From positions 90,612,404 through 90,676,403 of the forward strand of contig NC_030678.2 of assembly GCF_000004195.4 (NCBI RefSeq): a stretch of 64,000 nucleotides of DNA. Direction: 5' to 3'. The translations under genes and the position numbers were made by a program. This DNA comes from Xenopus tropicalis (Eukaryota; Chordata; Amphibia; Anura; Pipidae). Below the pieces are notes generated by a model, which saw nothing but the letters and a program-made list of their open reading frames with translations, did no database searches and had not been told where the DNA came from. Below, in pieces: positions 1-13,900 of this stretch (position 1 is its first letter; every line of letters starts with the position of its first letter).

Positions 1-371
1 AAGTTAGAAAATGCTAGGATTAGTATTTATTAAATGCTGTGTAAAGGCAACCTAAATAACCTTGGGTTATAGGAATTGTGAATAATTTATCTGACATATT
101 AATATCTGTGTATGGTAATGTAAACGTAGGCCCTCATGCTATAAAACATTCATTCTGCAGCCTTAATTTCAAAATGTATTCACTCATCTCTTACATAGTT
201 ACATAGGGTTGAAAAAAGACCAGAGTCCATCAAGTTCAACCCTTCCAAGTAAACCCAGCACACACAAAGCTATACTGACCTATCTATACACTCACATACA
301 TAAACTATATATATACTAACATATCTCAGATGTGCTTTGTTAACAAATGTGATGGGTTCTGGTTTGTATAG
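1..371 (+). other. macf1 intron (3' part) with a dispersed repeat
   Basis: Intron ending at TTTGTATAG. Bases about 188-330 contain a dispersed frog-type repeat recognisable from ACATAGTTACATAGGGTTGA and ATCAAGTTCAACCC. The repeat ends only about 40 bases before the exon, so part of the splice acceptor region may derive from it. Confidence 0.6.
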
Positions 372-531
372 GCAAAAACAGCTTGAAGACATCTTGGTGC
401 TTGCCAAACAATTTCATGAGACCACTGAACCAATATTTGACTGGCTTTCAGCAACAGAAAAGAAGTTGGCTAATTCTGAGCCAATTGGCACACAGACTGG
501 GAAGATCCAGCAGCAGATCCAACGTCACAAG
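372..531 (+). CDS. macf1: macf1 exon e1 (spectrin repeat)
   Basis: Starts on the third base of an Arg codon after TTTGTATAG and ends in phase 0 at CACAAG|GTAGGA. The peptide starts [14 protein letters not shown] and has the helix-A motif [11 protein letters not shown]. The upstream exon that completes the Arg codon is outside the window. Confidence 0.9.
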
Positions 532-3500
532 GTAGGAGGTGATCATCCTCACGAGAGTCTGTAATTTGTTGATAGAAGGTCTGGAGTCTTTCTATCTATA
601 ACAAACAAAAAGCAAATGTATCTGTGGCAGGTTTAAATTTGATTTTACTTTATCCATTTGTATTTTCATTTTACTTATTTTTTTTTTACATTTCACTCCT
701 TGGTTCCTTTTATTAATTTTGTTCTCATTTATTTTGTTCCTTTTGTCTTCGGTTTGTCCCATGTGGGATTGCAGAGTTTAGAGGGTGACATAACAGTCCA
801 TGAGACTGACGTGCATCAGGCGAATAAGCTTGGTGGCTCCCTTGCTGCCCTCTGCTCCAATGCTGAGCAAGAGAGACTGTCACAGAAACTAGAGTTTCTG
901 CAGGCTCGGTACAGTGAAGTGCAGGATCTGTGTAGCAGAAAAGGTACACTTCTTGGGCAGGCTCTGATCAATGCCAGGCTGTTTGGAGAAGATGAGGTGG
1001 AAGTTCTGAACTGGCTGGGCGATGTAGAAGACAGACTGAATTCAGTCTGTGTGAAGGATTACAAGCCTGAAGTCCTGCAGAATCAACACAAACAACATAT
1101 GGTACACATTCTACATCTTTATTTTTTATTTATAATATCTTTATTTCTTTTTATTTATAGTAATATAGATTGTTTGCTTTTTTTCACCTTCATTTTTCAT
1201 TGCTCTGATGGCTATAATTGTTAAAGTTAAGCCTTAGTCATGCAGTAGTCTAAAGCTGTTTTTAAGCATTTGCTTTTTAGCAGACGGCAATATTGAGATT
1301 ACCAACCTTGTTAATATCTGTACTGCCTTGTAGCAAATTGTATACCTAATCCAGTTCTAGATTTGGTGGATCATTTTATTGATCGTTTATTATTGTAGAG
1401 TTTTGGAACCAACTATATATCCTGTATTCTCTAGGCACTTAATGAAGACATTATAAATAGGAAGAAGAATGTGGACCAAGCCATCAAAAATGGACAAGCA
1501 CTGCTGAAGCAGACAACAGGTAGTTTGTGCTGATAAGCTAATACACTCCATAGCTGTTTAACAGGATTAAAATAACATGAGGTTCAAAAGCAGTCTGATA
1601 CCATATATCTATGAACTATGCTAGTACAGGTATGAAATTTGTTATCCTGAAACCGTTATCCAAAATGCTCTAAATTATGGATTGGGCATCTTCCATAGAC
1701 TCCATTTTAATTAATTCAGATTTTTTTAAAATAATTTTGTTTTCCTTTATAATAGTAAACTAGTACCTTTTACTTGATCCTAACTAAGATATAATTAACC
1801 CTTATTGGATGCAAAACAATCCTATTAGGTTTAATTATTGTTTGAATTATTTTTTAGTAGACTTAAGGTATGAAAGATCTGTTATCCAGAAAACCTCAGG
1901 TCCTGAGCATCCTTGATAACAGGTCCCATACCTGTAGTACTCTTGGTAGAATTTGCAGTTGCTAGCACTGCTACCTTACAGTGCTGGGGCCCTAGGTTTG
2001 ATTCTAACCAGGGCACCATCTGCAAGGATTTCTCCGTGTGCATTTCCTCTGGGTACTCTAATTTCCTCCTAAACTTTGAAAACATACAGGTTAACAGGCT
2101 CCTTATAAAATTGATTATAATGTTGTGAATGCAATAATGATCTTAGACTGTAAGCAAGAACTGATGTAAATTATCAATATTTTTTTTAGAAAAATTGTGT
2201 GCATTGAAGATGTAGATTTATTTTTTTGCTGAGATTTAACCTTTAATTTTTCAGGAGAAGAGGTGCTCCTCATTCAAGAGAAGTTGGATGGTATTAAAAC
2301 TCGTTACTCTGAGATCACAGCATCAAGTGGAAAGGCACTGAAAACATTAGAACAAGCCTTACAACTGGCTGGCAAGTTCCAGGCTACTCATGATGAACTA
2401 ACTGGCTGGTTAAGACGAGCAGAAGATGAGCTGTCTCAGAGTTTTGGACAATCTCCCTCTGGAGACATGATTCCTCAATTCCAGCAGCAACAAAAGGTAC
2501 AAATGCCTTATCCTCATTACTGAAATTGGCTAACTTGAAGCCATGTTATTGTTTTTAAATATTCAAATATTTGCTAACACTTTTTATAGTATTTATATCT
2601 ATCTACCAGACTCAACAGGATATATATACACCAATATAGAGAAATACACTAATCCCTATATTAAGGCTAACAGGGGACCCCATATTAAAGAGGTTATTAT
2701 AGAATGGTCAGTTCGAAACAACTTTTCAGTTGGACTTCATTATTTATTTTTTATCGTTTATGAATTATTTGCCATCTTCTTCTGACCCTTTCCAGCTTTC
2801 AAATGGGGGTCACTGACCCCAGCAGCCAAAAAGATTTTGCTCTGTGCGGGTACAATTTTGTTGTTGTTGTTACTTTTCATTACTTATCTTACTATTCAGG
2901 CCCTCTTCTATTTATATTTCTGTCTCCCATTCCAACCACTTCCTGGTTGTTAAGGTAACTGGAACCCTAGCAACCTGATAGCTGCTAAAATTTCAAACTG
3001 GAGAGTTGCTGAACAAAAAGTAAAATAATTAAAAAAACTAAAAATAATAAAAAAATGAAGACCAGTTGCAAATTGTCTCAGAATTTTACTCTCTACAGCA
3101 TACTTAAAGTTAAAGGAAAAGTAACACTAAAAATTTTTAAGTAAAAAATCTATTCTACTATCTATTAGTATTTTGAATGCTTTAGTAGAAAATACCTGTT
3201 AAAACTTGGCTTCCGGTCATTTGAACAAAGGCGATACGGCGAAGCAGGGGAAGCATCCACTATGCGGCAATCGATATCCTGCAAAACATTTAGCATTCAA
3301 AATACTAAATGTTTTGCAGGATAGGGCAATTATTGGGGCAGGGTAGAATAGATTTTTTACTTAAAATTTTTTAGTGTTACTTTTCCTTTAACTCAAAGGT
3401 GAGTTTTCCTTTTCAAACTAGTTCCACTCTGCTAATTTCTGCACTATAGTCTTATTTCCGGGACCATGAACTAGAGGTCATAACCTTTTCCCCTACATAT

Positions 3501-6500
3501 TCTGCACAGGTGGCTGCATTGTCTGCCCACAACCAGGCATATCACCGCAGACTGTAGATACAGAATTCTTCTTATATTTGTCTTTCAAAGTAGCAGGAAA
3601 ACATCCCCTGGCCCACATCTCTAAGCACAGATTATAACTGATCACTATGCACGGTTTACAAGGATATAATTTACATGATATTCACAGCTTTTCACTGCAT
3701 TGTTTATATACAGATATGGGATCTTTTATCCAGAATGCTTGGGACCTGGGGTTTTCCTGATAAGGGATCTTTCTGTAATTTGGATCTCCATAACTTAAGT
3801 CTGCTAAAAATCATTTAAATATTGAATAAACCTAATAGGCTTGTTTTGCCTCCAATAAGGATTAATTATATCTTAGTTGGGAAAAAGTACAAGGTTCTAT
3901 TTTATTATTACAGAGATAAAGGAAATAATATTTAAGATTTTTTTTTTATATAATGGAGTCTATGGGAGATGGTCTATTCGTAATTCAGAACTTTCTGGAT
4001 AACGGGTTTCTGGATAAGGTTCCCATACCTGTATATACTAGTCAGAACATTTATAATCAATATTTATCATATTTTTATTACATATAAGTCAACTTTTTCA
4101 TTGTCTACAAGTATCAGCTTTATAGAAATATATTTGTGTTTTTGTTTTTTTTCAGGAGCTAAAGAAGGAGGCCATGGAATACCGGATTGTTCTTGATACT
4201 ATAAATGAAGTTGGTAGTGCACTGTTGGAGCTAGTGCCCTGGCGGGCCAGGGAGGGACTTGATAAACTTGTTGCCGATGCCAATGAGCAATACAGATCCA
4301 TTAGTGACACTATTGGTCAGAGAGTGGATCAAATAGATGCTGCAATTCAAAGATCACAACAGGTAATTTATTCACAACAAGCCTGCACTTGTTTGGTTGC
4401 TGAGTATTTTTTGTTTTCAGTGAAAACAATTTCAAAGTTGTTGTGAGATCAGGGCCAAAATACACAGTGTTCTTTTAACCTAGCCTCTTTCACAGTTGTT
4501 CTGAACTGTGTAAATGCAAAATTTGTTTTAGAAAAATCAGTAATAAAGATTGTAGAAATGGAAATGGAAACAGTTACATCCTATTCTGCTATAGGACAGG
4601 TGCTATTGAAAGCTAGATTGCCAATCATGGCTTACAGCATGTAGCTTGTTTCAAAGAGACTTGGATAAACTTACTGCCATATGCAGCATTTTTGTTGCTT
4701 TAATGTAGCCAGTGGCCAGCAAGTGAGAATAGAGAGGCGAATTCTCCATGCAGAATTCATGAGCAAATCTTAAAGTGATACTTAAAGTGACACGTTTCTA
4801 TGAAAATCCACAGTTATGACATGCAAAATGTTTGGGACCAAAAGTCTCCCAAAGCTGCCCCCAGCCCAGCGATACTTACCAAGCCTGACATGCCGGGCTG
4901 GGGGCAGCACTATCCTTCCATAGGCTTATTACAAATGGAAACAGTACTCCAGCCTATGGAAGGATTGTGCCGTCCCCAGCCCAGCGTGACTGAAACAACT
5001 ACGGAAGAGCCTTTAGCCATGTCAGGCTCGGTAAGTATTTGCACTGGATCATGATAAAAGTAATCCATTCTTTACAAAAATGTTCAGTATCAGAATTTCC
5101 AGGAATTGCTGAAATATTTGTAACTGAAATGACTGCTGTTTTGAAGTGCTGTGTCATTGTGCACTCTTACATTATTATAACATAAGATACTCATTTTGAT
5201 TCTTTGTGTAGCCCATGAATTAAATAATTCTAAATTAGATAAGGGGGTTTTAACATAAAAAATCATGCTTCATGTATTCATCAGCTGAAGTCATAGTTGT
5301 ATCCAAACCCAAACCATGTAGCAGTAGTGTGTGCTTCATGTTTACTGTTTGTTCCAGTACAGTCTGTGTGGCGTGAAATTAGTTTTTTGTTTGCATTTTG
5401 TGTTAATATTCTTCAGAAGATATTAGGAGAGTAGATTTTGTGTACAGTCTAAAGAGTGTGTGGGGGGGGGGGGGGGCATTTTGGTTTCAGGCCTCCCTTT
5501 GCATTCCACCATGTGGTCAGGGCCACTTACCTTATTACAAGTTTATACATTTTTGGAAACATAGACATATCAGTCTAAAAACCTCCTCCTTACCTTCAGT
5601 CTGTTCTTTGGATTATCTAAAACAGCCAATTGTTATCCAAATAATATCTCAAACGTATGTCTGACCTTTGGGTGGGTTAAATCACAGTCTGGGAACCTCT
5701 GATTTAAAGAAATGCACAGTACATATAGGGAGGTTGCTTACTTGTTTCTTCCTTGTTTTTTAACATGCTGGTCTTATAGTAGGAATCTTGGAAAAATCCT
5801 TTAATGTAAGCCTTTCAGGTTTGTGTTTTTTTGGGGCCTCTTGTTCCTAGTTTTCAGTTCCAAATCACTCTGCAATATGCAATTAAATGTGGCCCCCTGA
5901 TGTTGTAAACACTGAGCTTGGGACTATTATATATTTTTTATGAAGCATTGCAAAATATGTTGGCCATATAATATGTATAAAGGATAATAATATATATCCC
6001 TCCTTCTGGGGCTTTTCTGTTAATCAACAGTACAGTTTTCCATTCTGACATTGTTCTTTCTGAATTACTATGTTACATCTTTAATGTGTATACAGTCCCC
6101 TTAGAAGTAATGTTGTCCTCGTTGAATTGTAACCCACTGTTATTCCATTGGTTAACCTAAGTTAGACGCCCAAGTTTGTTATGACCTTATTATTCGCTTA
6201 CAATGCTTGTTAGAGGCATTTTCTTGTACTGTATGATGTCTTGGTTATTTGTATTTAAATGCAATATTAACTACGGTTCTTGCTAACTGTAAAGGGTACA
6301 GTGAGTAAAAATTGCCATAAGATGCAGGGACTTTGCCTTGGGCACCTTTATCTAATGGTCCGTCTTTGCTTTACACTTTTGTTGCATTAATGAATTTTTA
6401 ATACTTTATTAACATTTAGAGGACCTCCAAAAGCATGTTGTTTTTAATTAGCAGTTAAAGGCATGGAGCCTTATTGTCATTCTACTCTTTTTTTTAAAGA

Positions 6501-9500
6501 GCTTTTGTTCACTTTCTTTGACCAAACTGGGACCTAAAACTTTCAGCACCACAGTTGTGGAAAATAGCTCGAAATTAGATACAGGATAAACAATTTCATA
6601 AGAATAAAATTTGTATTGCAAGTTTCATGTCATCCTGATAAAATTGTATGGGTTCCTTAAAATTAAACCTATAAGTCAGGGTGTTGTTTTTACAAGAATT
6701 TTGTTTTGGGCAGTTTTTATTCTTGAAAATCATGCTGACAGTAGAATTGAAAGACAATTTATTACTGGTATTTATTGTTTGTGGTTTATAAATAACTTAA
6801 AATAACATTAGTTTGGAAATTAAACTGGTTTCTCATTGCTTGGGTCCCAGACAAGCGGATTAATACACGAGGGTCTGAATAGATAGATAAGTGATGGAAA
6901 AAAACATTGCCAAGAAAAATTGTAGCCTGTGAATATATCTGTTTATCTCTGGTTGAGTGTGACTAAGCCTGGCAATTGGTTAACTTTTCAAAAGTCAGAC
7001 TGGAAAAAGGCAGAAAAGAATGTCAAAAAGCTTTAAACCACACGAATGTTAAAAAAAAAGACTGGTTTTATATTGGTGTTTGAATATCTGTTTGTATCAT
7101 AATTAAATTTAATTTCAAGATGATAGAGCTTGTTTGGTGTTGAGGGAGCTGTTAGAGGAGTACTGGAGCATGGGGTTATGAGGTTATGATATGTTCATTT
7201 CTAATTGTCAAATGTCAACATATTCTGTAGCTAGAAGGATCTTCAAACATGTCCTTGCTGTGTGCACTTCTCAGATCAGTACTCATACGAACATTGCATC
7301 GTGCTTCCAAGTGTTCAGAGGTTGATCAGAGGTTCCCAAACTGAGAGGGGAAATATAAATGAAGTTTGCTAGATAGCAAGTGAGCAGGCATTCACTCTTG
7401 AATTTCTATGTGCAGTATGTACAGTCATGTGCTGTGAGGAATGGACTTTACCAAGGAAAGGAATATCCTTTGTGTAATAGATATTTCCAGAATGCTGATT
7501 GGGGATTAAAACAAAGATTGAACAAAGTTAACAAAGATTAAAAAAAAGAAAACAAAGATTATGTGCACAGTATGCTTGGTAGATTGGTGACTGTTAGTTG
7601 GATGTTGTGTAGGCAGCCACTGCTGGAATGGCATGTGCATGGTGCTTTTGTGTGTATATTCTTGCTATGTGTGTTCAGAATTTTAGCGCTAAATGAGCAA
7701 TCGTCTGCTTTGAACGTGCTTCATTGTCCTGCTCTGTCTCTGCTCCTTTTCTGCTAGTATGAGCAAGCTGCTGATGCAGAATTAGCCTGGGTGGCTGAAA
7801 CCAAGAGAAAACTTCTGGCACTGGGTTCAATCTGTCTGGAACAAGACCAGACCACAGCCCAGCTACAGGTGCAGAAGGTATGATTACCAACAACAAATTG
7901 CCTAAGAGGTAAACCAAGCATGGGGTAATGTGGTGTTTAGAGGTAGTGGCATGTCTGGGGCTTATATGCAAAAGAAAGCCATATAAGGATTGATTAAGCA
8001 TTTTTAACATGTAAGTTTAAGTGTACAAATGCTTTTGCACATGTCTGTGTAGTTTCACTCCTATATGTTCACTGACGCAGGATGTCAATTATATTGTTAT
8101 TATGCAGGCTTTCTCTGTAGATATTATTCGCCACAAAGATTCCATTGATGAATTGATTAGCACAGAGGAAGAGATCCTGGCAACCTGTGGAGATGAACAG
8201 AAATCTGTGTTACAAGTAAATAGTATTTTTTTCCCATACAGCCAATGCTCTGTGCTGTATTAAATAGTTGATTTATGTATTGCTACAAGGTCATCATACA
8301 TTTACTTTCATCTGTTTCTTATAATTTATCACAGGAGAAAACTAAGAATCTGGTGCAGCACTATGAAGATATAAGCCATCTAAATTCTGAGAGATATGCT
8401 CGGCTTGAGCGAGCTCAGGTTCTTGTTGGTCAGTTCTGGGAGACCTATGAAGAATTAATTCCATGGATTGATGAAATGCAGGTTCTCTTTTCCCAGCTGC
8501 CTCCTCCTGCAGTAGATCATGAGATGCTGAGGCAACAGCAGGAAGAAATGAGGGTAGGATTGCAGGGTCATGTAGTACTTTACAAAATGGAAGCTATTTA
8601 TAAAACACTCCCTAATTTCCCAAGGCACAGAAGAGAAATGAGACCGCTAATTTCTTTTACATAGAAACAAGTTTGCCCCAGATTATGTTTCGGTGAACTG
8701 TTATGGATGCATGTATCAATATATAATAGTAACTATGGAAATAACTGAAGGACTGTTCCCCAATAAACTACAATACCAGTTTCCATAGTGACCTTGACTG
8801 AAACATTCAATATGAATATGAAAAAAACTAGTGTTGTAATTTATTGGTGTGCTGGAACTTTGTTCATCATCTTAATATTTTGGCCCCGGTCCACCAATAT
8901 ATCCGTGAGAATGAGGGACCATTTGTTAAAGGTGTGTTTGTGTATAAAGTTTACATATGTTAATATGTCTACATTTTTAGCAATTAAGGGAGTCTGTTGC
9001 TGAGCATAAGCCTCACATTGATAAGCTCCTGAAAATTGGACCTCACCTTTCTGAGCTAAACCCTGAAGAAGGCACAGCAGTTCAGGAGAAGTACCGCAGC
9101 GCAGAAAAGCTCTATGTTGGAATTAAGGAGGAAGTGCGTAAGAGAGCCATGGTGTTGGATGATGCTTTAGCACAGGCAGCACAGGTAAAAGGCATTACAT
9201 AATGCAGAAAGGACCTGGATTCTTTACTACTAAAATGACCCTTGCTAATTAATACTAACACTATTGCAGTGCTGGCATGTTCTAACCTGGTATTTTAATT
9301 CTTCACACGAATATGATTGTGATTGTAGAAATCACTTCAAATCTCTAAAAATCTGCTGTTATCCTTATTCCTCTTGCTTATTATTGTGGGACAGGTTTGA
9401 TGGAGAGTAAAGAATAATTGAAGAGCTAATTGTATTATGGCAAGCAGAACTGCAGCTCCCACTTGTGGAAATAGCAAAACACAGAAAAAAAATTCCATAT

Positions 9501-10899
9501 ACAAAGTATTTTGCTGAACTTTTAGTTTAAAAGAACTGAAAGTTAAACACTGTGTACTGTACCCTTAAAGTGTCAAACAGAAGCAATGAGGTTTAATGAT
9601 ATTATACAGGCTCCCCCTTTACTTCACTGCTACTTCCATTATTTATAGGGTTTAAATGTTTGTGTTTCAACATTTGCATGGTTGGCCATATGTTTTTCAT
9701 GTTTACATTGTTGATTTGCTGTGGTTCATGCTTCTCTAACCCCCCCATCTCTCCTTTCATCTCACATCACCTTCCCTTTCCTTGTGGAATGTCTTAATTT
9801 TCTGTGTGCTGCCATGGTAACATTCCCTTGTCCGGCTGACTTCTCTGCATTTCAGATTGGAGAGGTAAGTTTCACCCCACTTTAGTTAATACATTAAGTT
9901 ACCACTCACCAGTTGTGTGCTACTGTACTTTTCTGTCAAGTATTACCAACCTCATTATTGTGCTTTCCCCTAATCACAGTTCCATGACAAGATTGGTCCA
10001 ATGTTGGAGACTCTTGAAAGCATGGCTTCTCGCCTCCGTATGCCCCCTCTCATTCCCGCAGAGGTGGAGAAGATTCGGGAGTGTATTAGTGAGAACAAGA
10101 ATGCTGTCATGGAACTTGAAAAATTGCAGCCTGCATTTCAGGCTCTGAAACATCGCGGGGAAGAACTGATCAGTCGCTCCCAGGGACCAGACATAGACCC
10201 AGCAGCCAAAGGTCTGTAAACTCCCTAAAATAGTATATGCCTTAACAAGAACAAATTTGTAAAAGAGAAAAAAGTACATGACAGCAACAACAAAGCAATC
10301 TTACTGATATTGCTAATTTAGCTCCTACAGACAGGTACCTCTCCTGATTTAATATGGCAAGAGAGAAGGTATTTGAGTGTGGGAACCCACTTTTTCCATA
10401 ATAATGTAAGTAATGTAGATTTATATTAGTAAACTGTTTTTCTCCACAATCCTTGCAGATATCCAAGATAAATTGGACCAGTTGGTGTTTTTTTGGGAGG
10501 ACATTAAAGCTCGAGCAGATGAACGAGAAAGTAAATTCCTTGATGTCCTTGAATTGGCGGAAAAGTTCTGGTTGGATATGAACACCCTTTTAACAACCAT
10601 TAAGGATACACATGAAATTGTCCATGATCTCGAAAGTCCTGGCATAGACCCATCAATGATCAAGCAGCAAATTGAAGCTGCAGATGTAAGAACACTTGCA
10701 ATTTGAGTTAATTTCAACTCTTGTACCCATTAAGGCATTATTGTATAATTTATACATGTGTTCTTCAGAGCATTAAAGAGGAGACGGATGGACTTCATGA
10801 AGAATTGGAATTCATTAGAATCCTTGGAGCAGATCTAATATTTGCTTGTGGAGAAACTGAGAAACCAGAAGTCAAAAAGAGTATTGATGAGGTGAAAGT

Positions 10900-10939
<40 letters not shown>

Positions 10940-13900
10940 CATTTCTCCTGTTGTCTTTTTGCCTCCTCATAACCTGTCTGTCTGTTCTTTTGCACATGTT
11001 TTGCTGCCTTTGTCTGGCTCTTGCACCCCTTTTACATTTCCCTCTTTCTCTGAGGATATACCATGTTCCCATTTTAAGGCAAGTTTTTTTTTTTTATCAC
11101 ATACAGATGAACACAGCTTGGGAAAATTTGAAAAGAACATGGGCAGAACGCATTGAAAAACTCAGAGATGCAATGTCTCATGCTGTGCAGTACCAGGATA
11201 GTCTGCAGGTAACCACTTGGAGTGTCAACTTTAGAGCAATAAAAGCCCCGATACTTCAGTGTCCTGTTTATTGCTTTAGAGATCATAGTAACTGCACTAG
11301 ACTCAGACTCTGTGTGTGTGGCCTCTAGCTCGAGATTACCCCTTTACAAAGCTCTGACATGGAGTCAACATGTCCTGTTTGACGTTGACCTTAAATGCAT
11401 AGTGCACTTTACATTGTTAGTAAATTAATACAACATTAAAAAAGTGTTATGCATAAAGCCTAGTTGTGGAATTTTGTTCGGTTAATTAACTGTCAATCTT
11501 TGTACCAGGGCTATGCATGTTAGAACACGCATAGTATAGGATCTCTCTTTAGAAATCACAAAATTCAATAACAAAAACTATATAATTGTTTTAGGACTGC
11601 AAGTAGTTATTATAGTGTCAGCTGTCCTATGTGTATATCTGTTAAATCATTTATTTTTATTTATTCTAGGCAATGTTTGATTGGTTGGATAATACTGTTA
11701 TTAAACTTTGTGACATGCCTCCTGTTGGAACTGATATCAGTACTGTAAAAGAACAGATTGAAGAGATGAAGGTAAAAACAGATTTAAGAGTTTTTATAGA
11801 AGTTAATGTAGTACTATACATAGTGTTTTGTCAAGAATATTTTCCCCACTGTCATAACACTATCACAAAGTAAATTTAGTTTGTTTTCTGCATAGTTAGA
11901 CCAATAAATACTTTAATGACAAATATTATTCTGTTCTGTACAGGAGTTTAAGGTGGAGGTTTACCAACAGCAGATAGAAATGGAGAAATTAAACCACCAA
12001 GGAGAGCTTATGCTCAAGAAAGCCATTGATGACACAGACAGAGATATCATCCAGGGACCTCTAACTGAACTGAAGCATCTGTGGGAAAATTTAGGAGAAA
12101 AAATTGCACACAGACAGGTATGTCTCACATGCAAACGGGAGTTAGCCCTAGTATTTTGAAGCCCATACCCATAGTTAACATTGTAAACTATTTATTCCAC
12201 AGCAAAAACTAGAGGATTCTTTGCTGGCTCTTGGGCAGTTCCAGCATGCTCTTGCTGAATTGATGTCCTGGCTGACTCACACGAATGAACTGCTGAATGC
12301 CCAAAGACCAATCTGTGGAGACCCTAAAGTTATTGAAGTGGAGCTTGCAAAACATCATGTAAGTTTGGATCCATAGGTTTTCAGCTTCCTCCTTGACAGG
12401 CACTGACTTTTTGTGTTGGAAAGAGTTCCATATTATCTTTGATCTTATTTTATGTAGCAGTTAAATTATATGTTTGTTATTTACATTACAAATGATGCAC
12501 TGAAAAAATATTTAACTAATAAACTATATATTGTAAAAATTAAGAAAGTTTTCCTATAATTTTAAGTATTTTAATATTTTAATGCATGAGTGTATATATG
12601 AAGGTCCATAAAGTTGTACAACTCTTCTTGATTTGTTCCCCCTTATTTTGGTTATTTATGTTTATTTGATAAGCTTACTAGGTTATTATGGGTAAGATCT
12701 CATTTCATAGCTATACAGCGCATCAGCAGACACAACACTAGGCTGCTGCACTTTGCAGATGTGCGGTGTTCTTACAGACTGCTAACTCCCAAATAATAAG
12801 GAGGGAAAAGAATAAACTTAAACAATTGGTATTTCATACACATTTAAATATTATTTTATATGACATATATGGATTTCATTACTGATTCCATCACCTTCAC
12901 TATCGTCTAGTATAAAATAGTATGTGTATTTTGTTACTTGTAGGTGTTGAAGAATGATGTGCTTGCACACCAAAGCACTGTGCAGATTGTAAATAAGGCA
13001 GGTAATGAGCTGCTTGAGTCCAGTGCAGGAGACGATGCCAGCAGCCTTAGAACTCGGCTTGAAACTCTAAACCAGCTATGGGAAATTGTGCTTCAGAAAA
13101 CTGAGGAGAGAGAGCAGCAGCTGGATATGGCCCTGCAGCAGGTTTGTGAAACAGATAATACATACTTAGGATCACCATAAAACCATGTAGTACAAAAAGC
13201 ACATTTCAGTCACACCCATAGATACATAGTCTAGTCAGATTTATCAAAGAGGAATATCGATGTGGGCGAAAACTTTTTTAAGAATTTCTCATTCTCATTA
13301 CACTGTTTCTTGAACCAACAAATATATTTTTTTAGCTGTAGTATTGGTGTGTAAGCAGCCATCTCAGTGCATTGCCCCTGATTCTGACTTGGATTTCTTA
13401 CAATTAATTGCTATTCTGATATCTACTGGGAGCTGCTATCTTGCTGCCTCCCCAGTGTTATACTGATCTGCAGCTGGGGGGGAAAGGGAGGGGTGATATC
13501 ACTCCAACTTGCAGCACTTGCAAGTGTGACTGAAGTTTATTAGAGCACAGGTCACATGGCTGTAGCACCCTGGGAAATGAAGAATATGACCAGCCCCATG
13601 TTGCATTTGCCATGACAGTATTCCTTTAATTTCATATATTTCAGTATTACGTTTCTTATTGTGTTTTTTTTCTGCTATGAACCTAGCTGACAAACAATAA
13701 TTATAAACCTTATAAACAGGAATAGTCACTGAGATAAACATTTGTCCAAACTGCTTTGGGTGTTAACTTATTTTTCACATGACCCGAAATAATGCAGCTC
13801 TAAATGTAAAAGGAAGAAGTGTGGAAGCAAATGCTTCTCTGCTCATTAATTAGCTGATGTGGCCTAGCATGTATGTGTGCCTTGGCTTGTTTGTGTGCAC

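Noticed and set aside
4800..5054. 84-codon ORF
   Set aside because: Lies in a palindromic repeat and has no macf1-like content.
7675..8010. 111-codon ORF on the - strand over exon e6
   Set aside because: Antisense shadow of a real macf1 exon; no splice sites or domain of its own.
10795..11072. - strand ORFs containing repeated Tyr-Ile
   Set aside because: Translation of the TA microsatellite.
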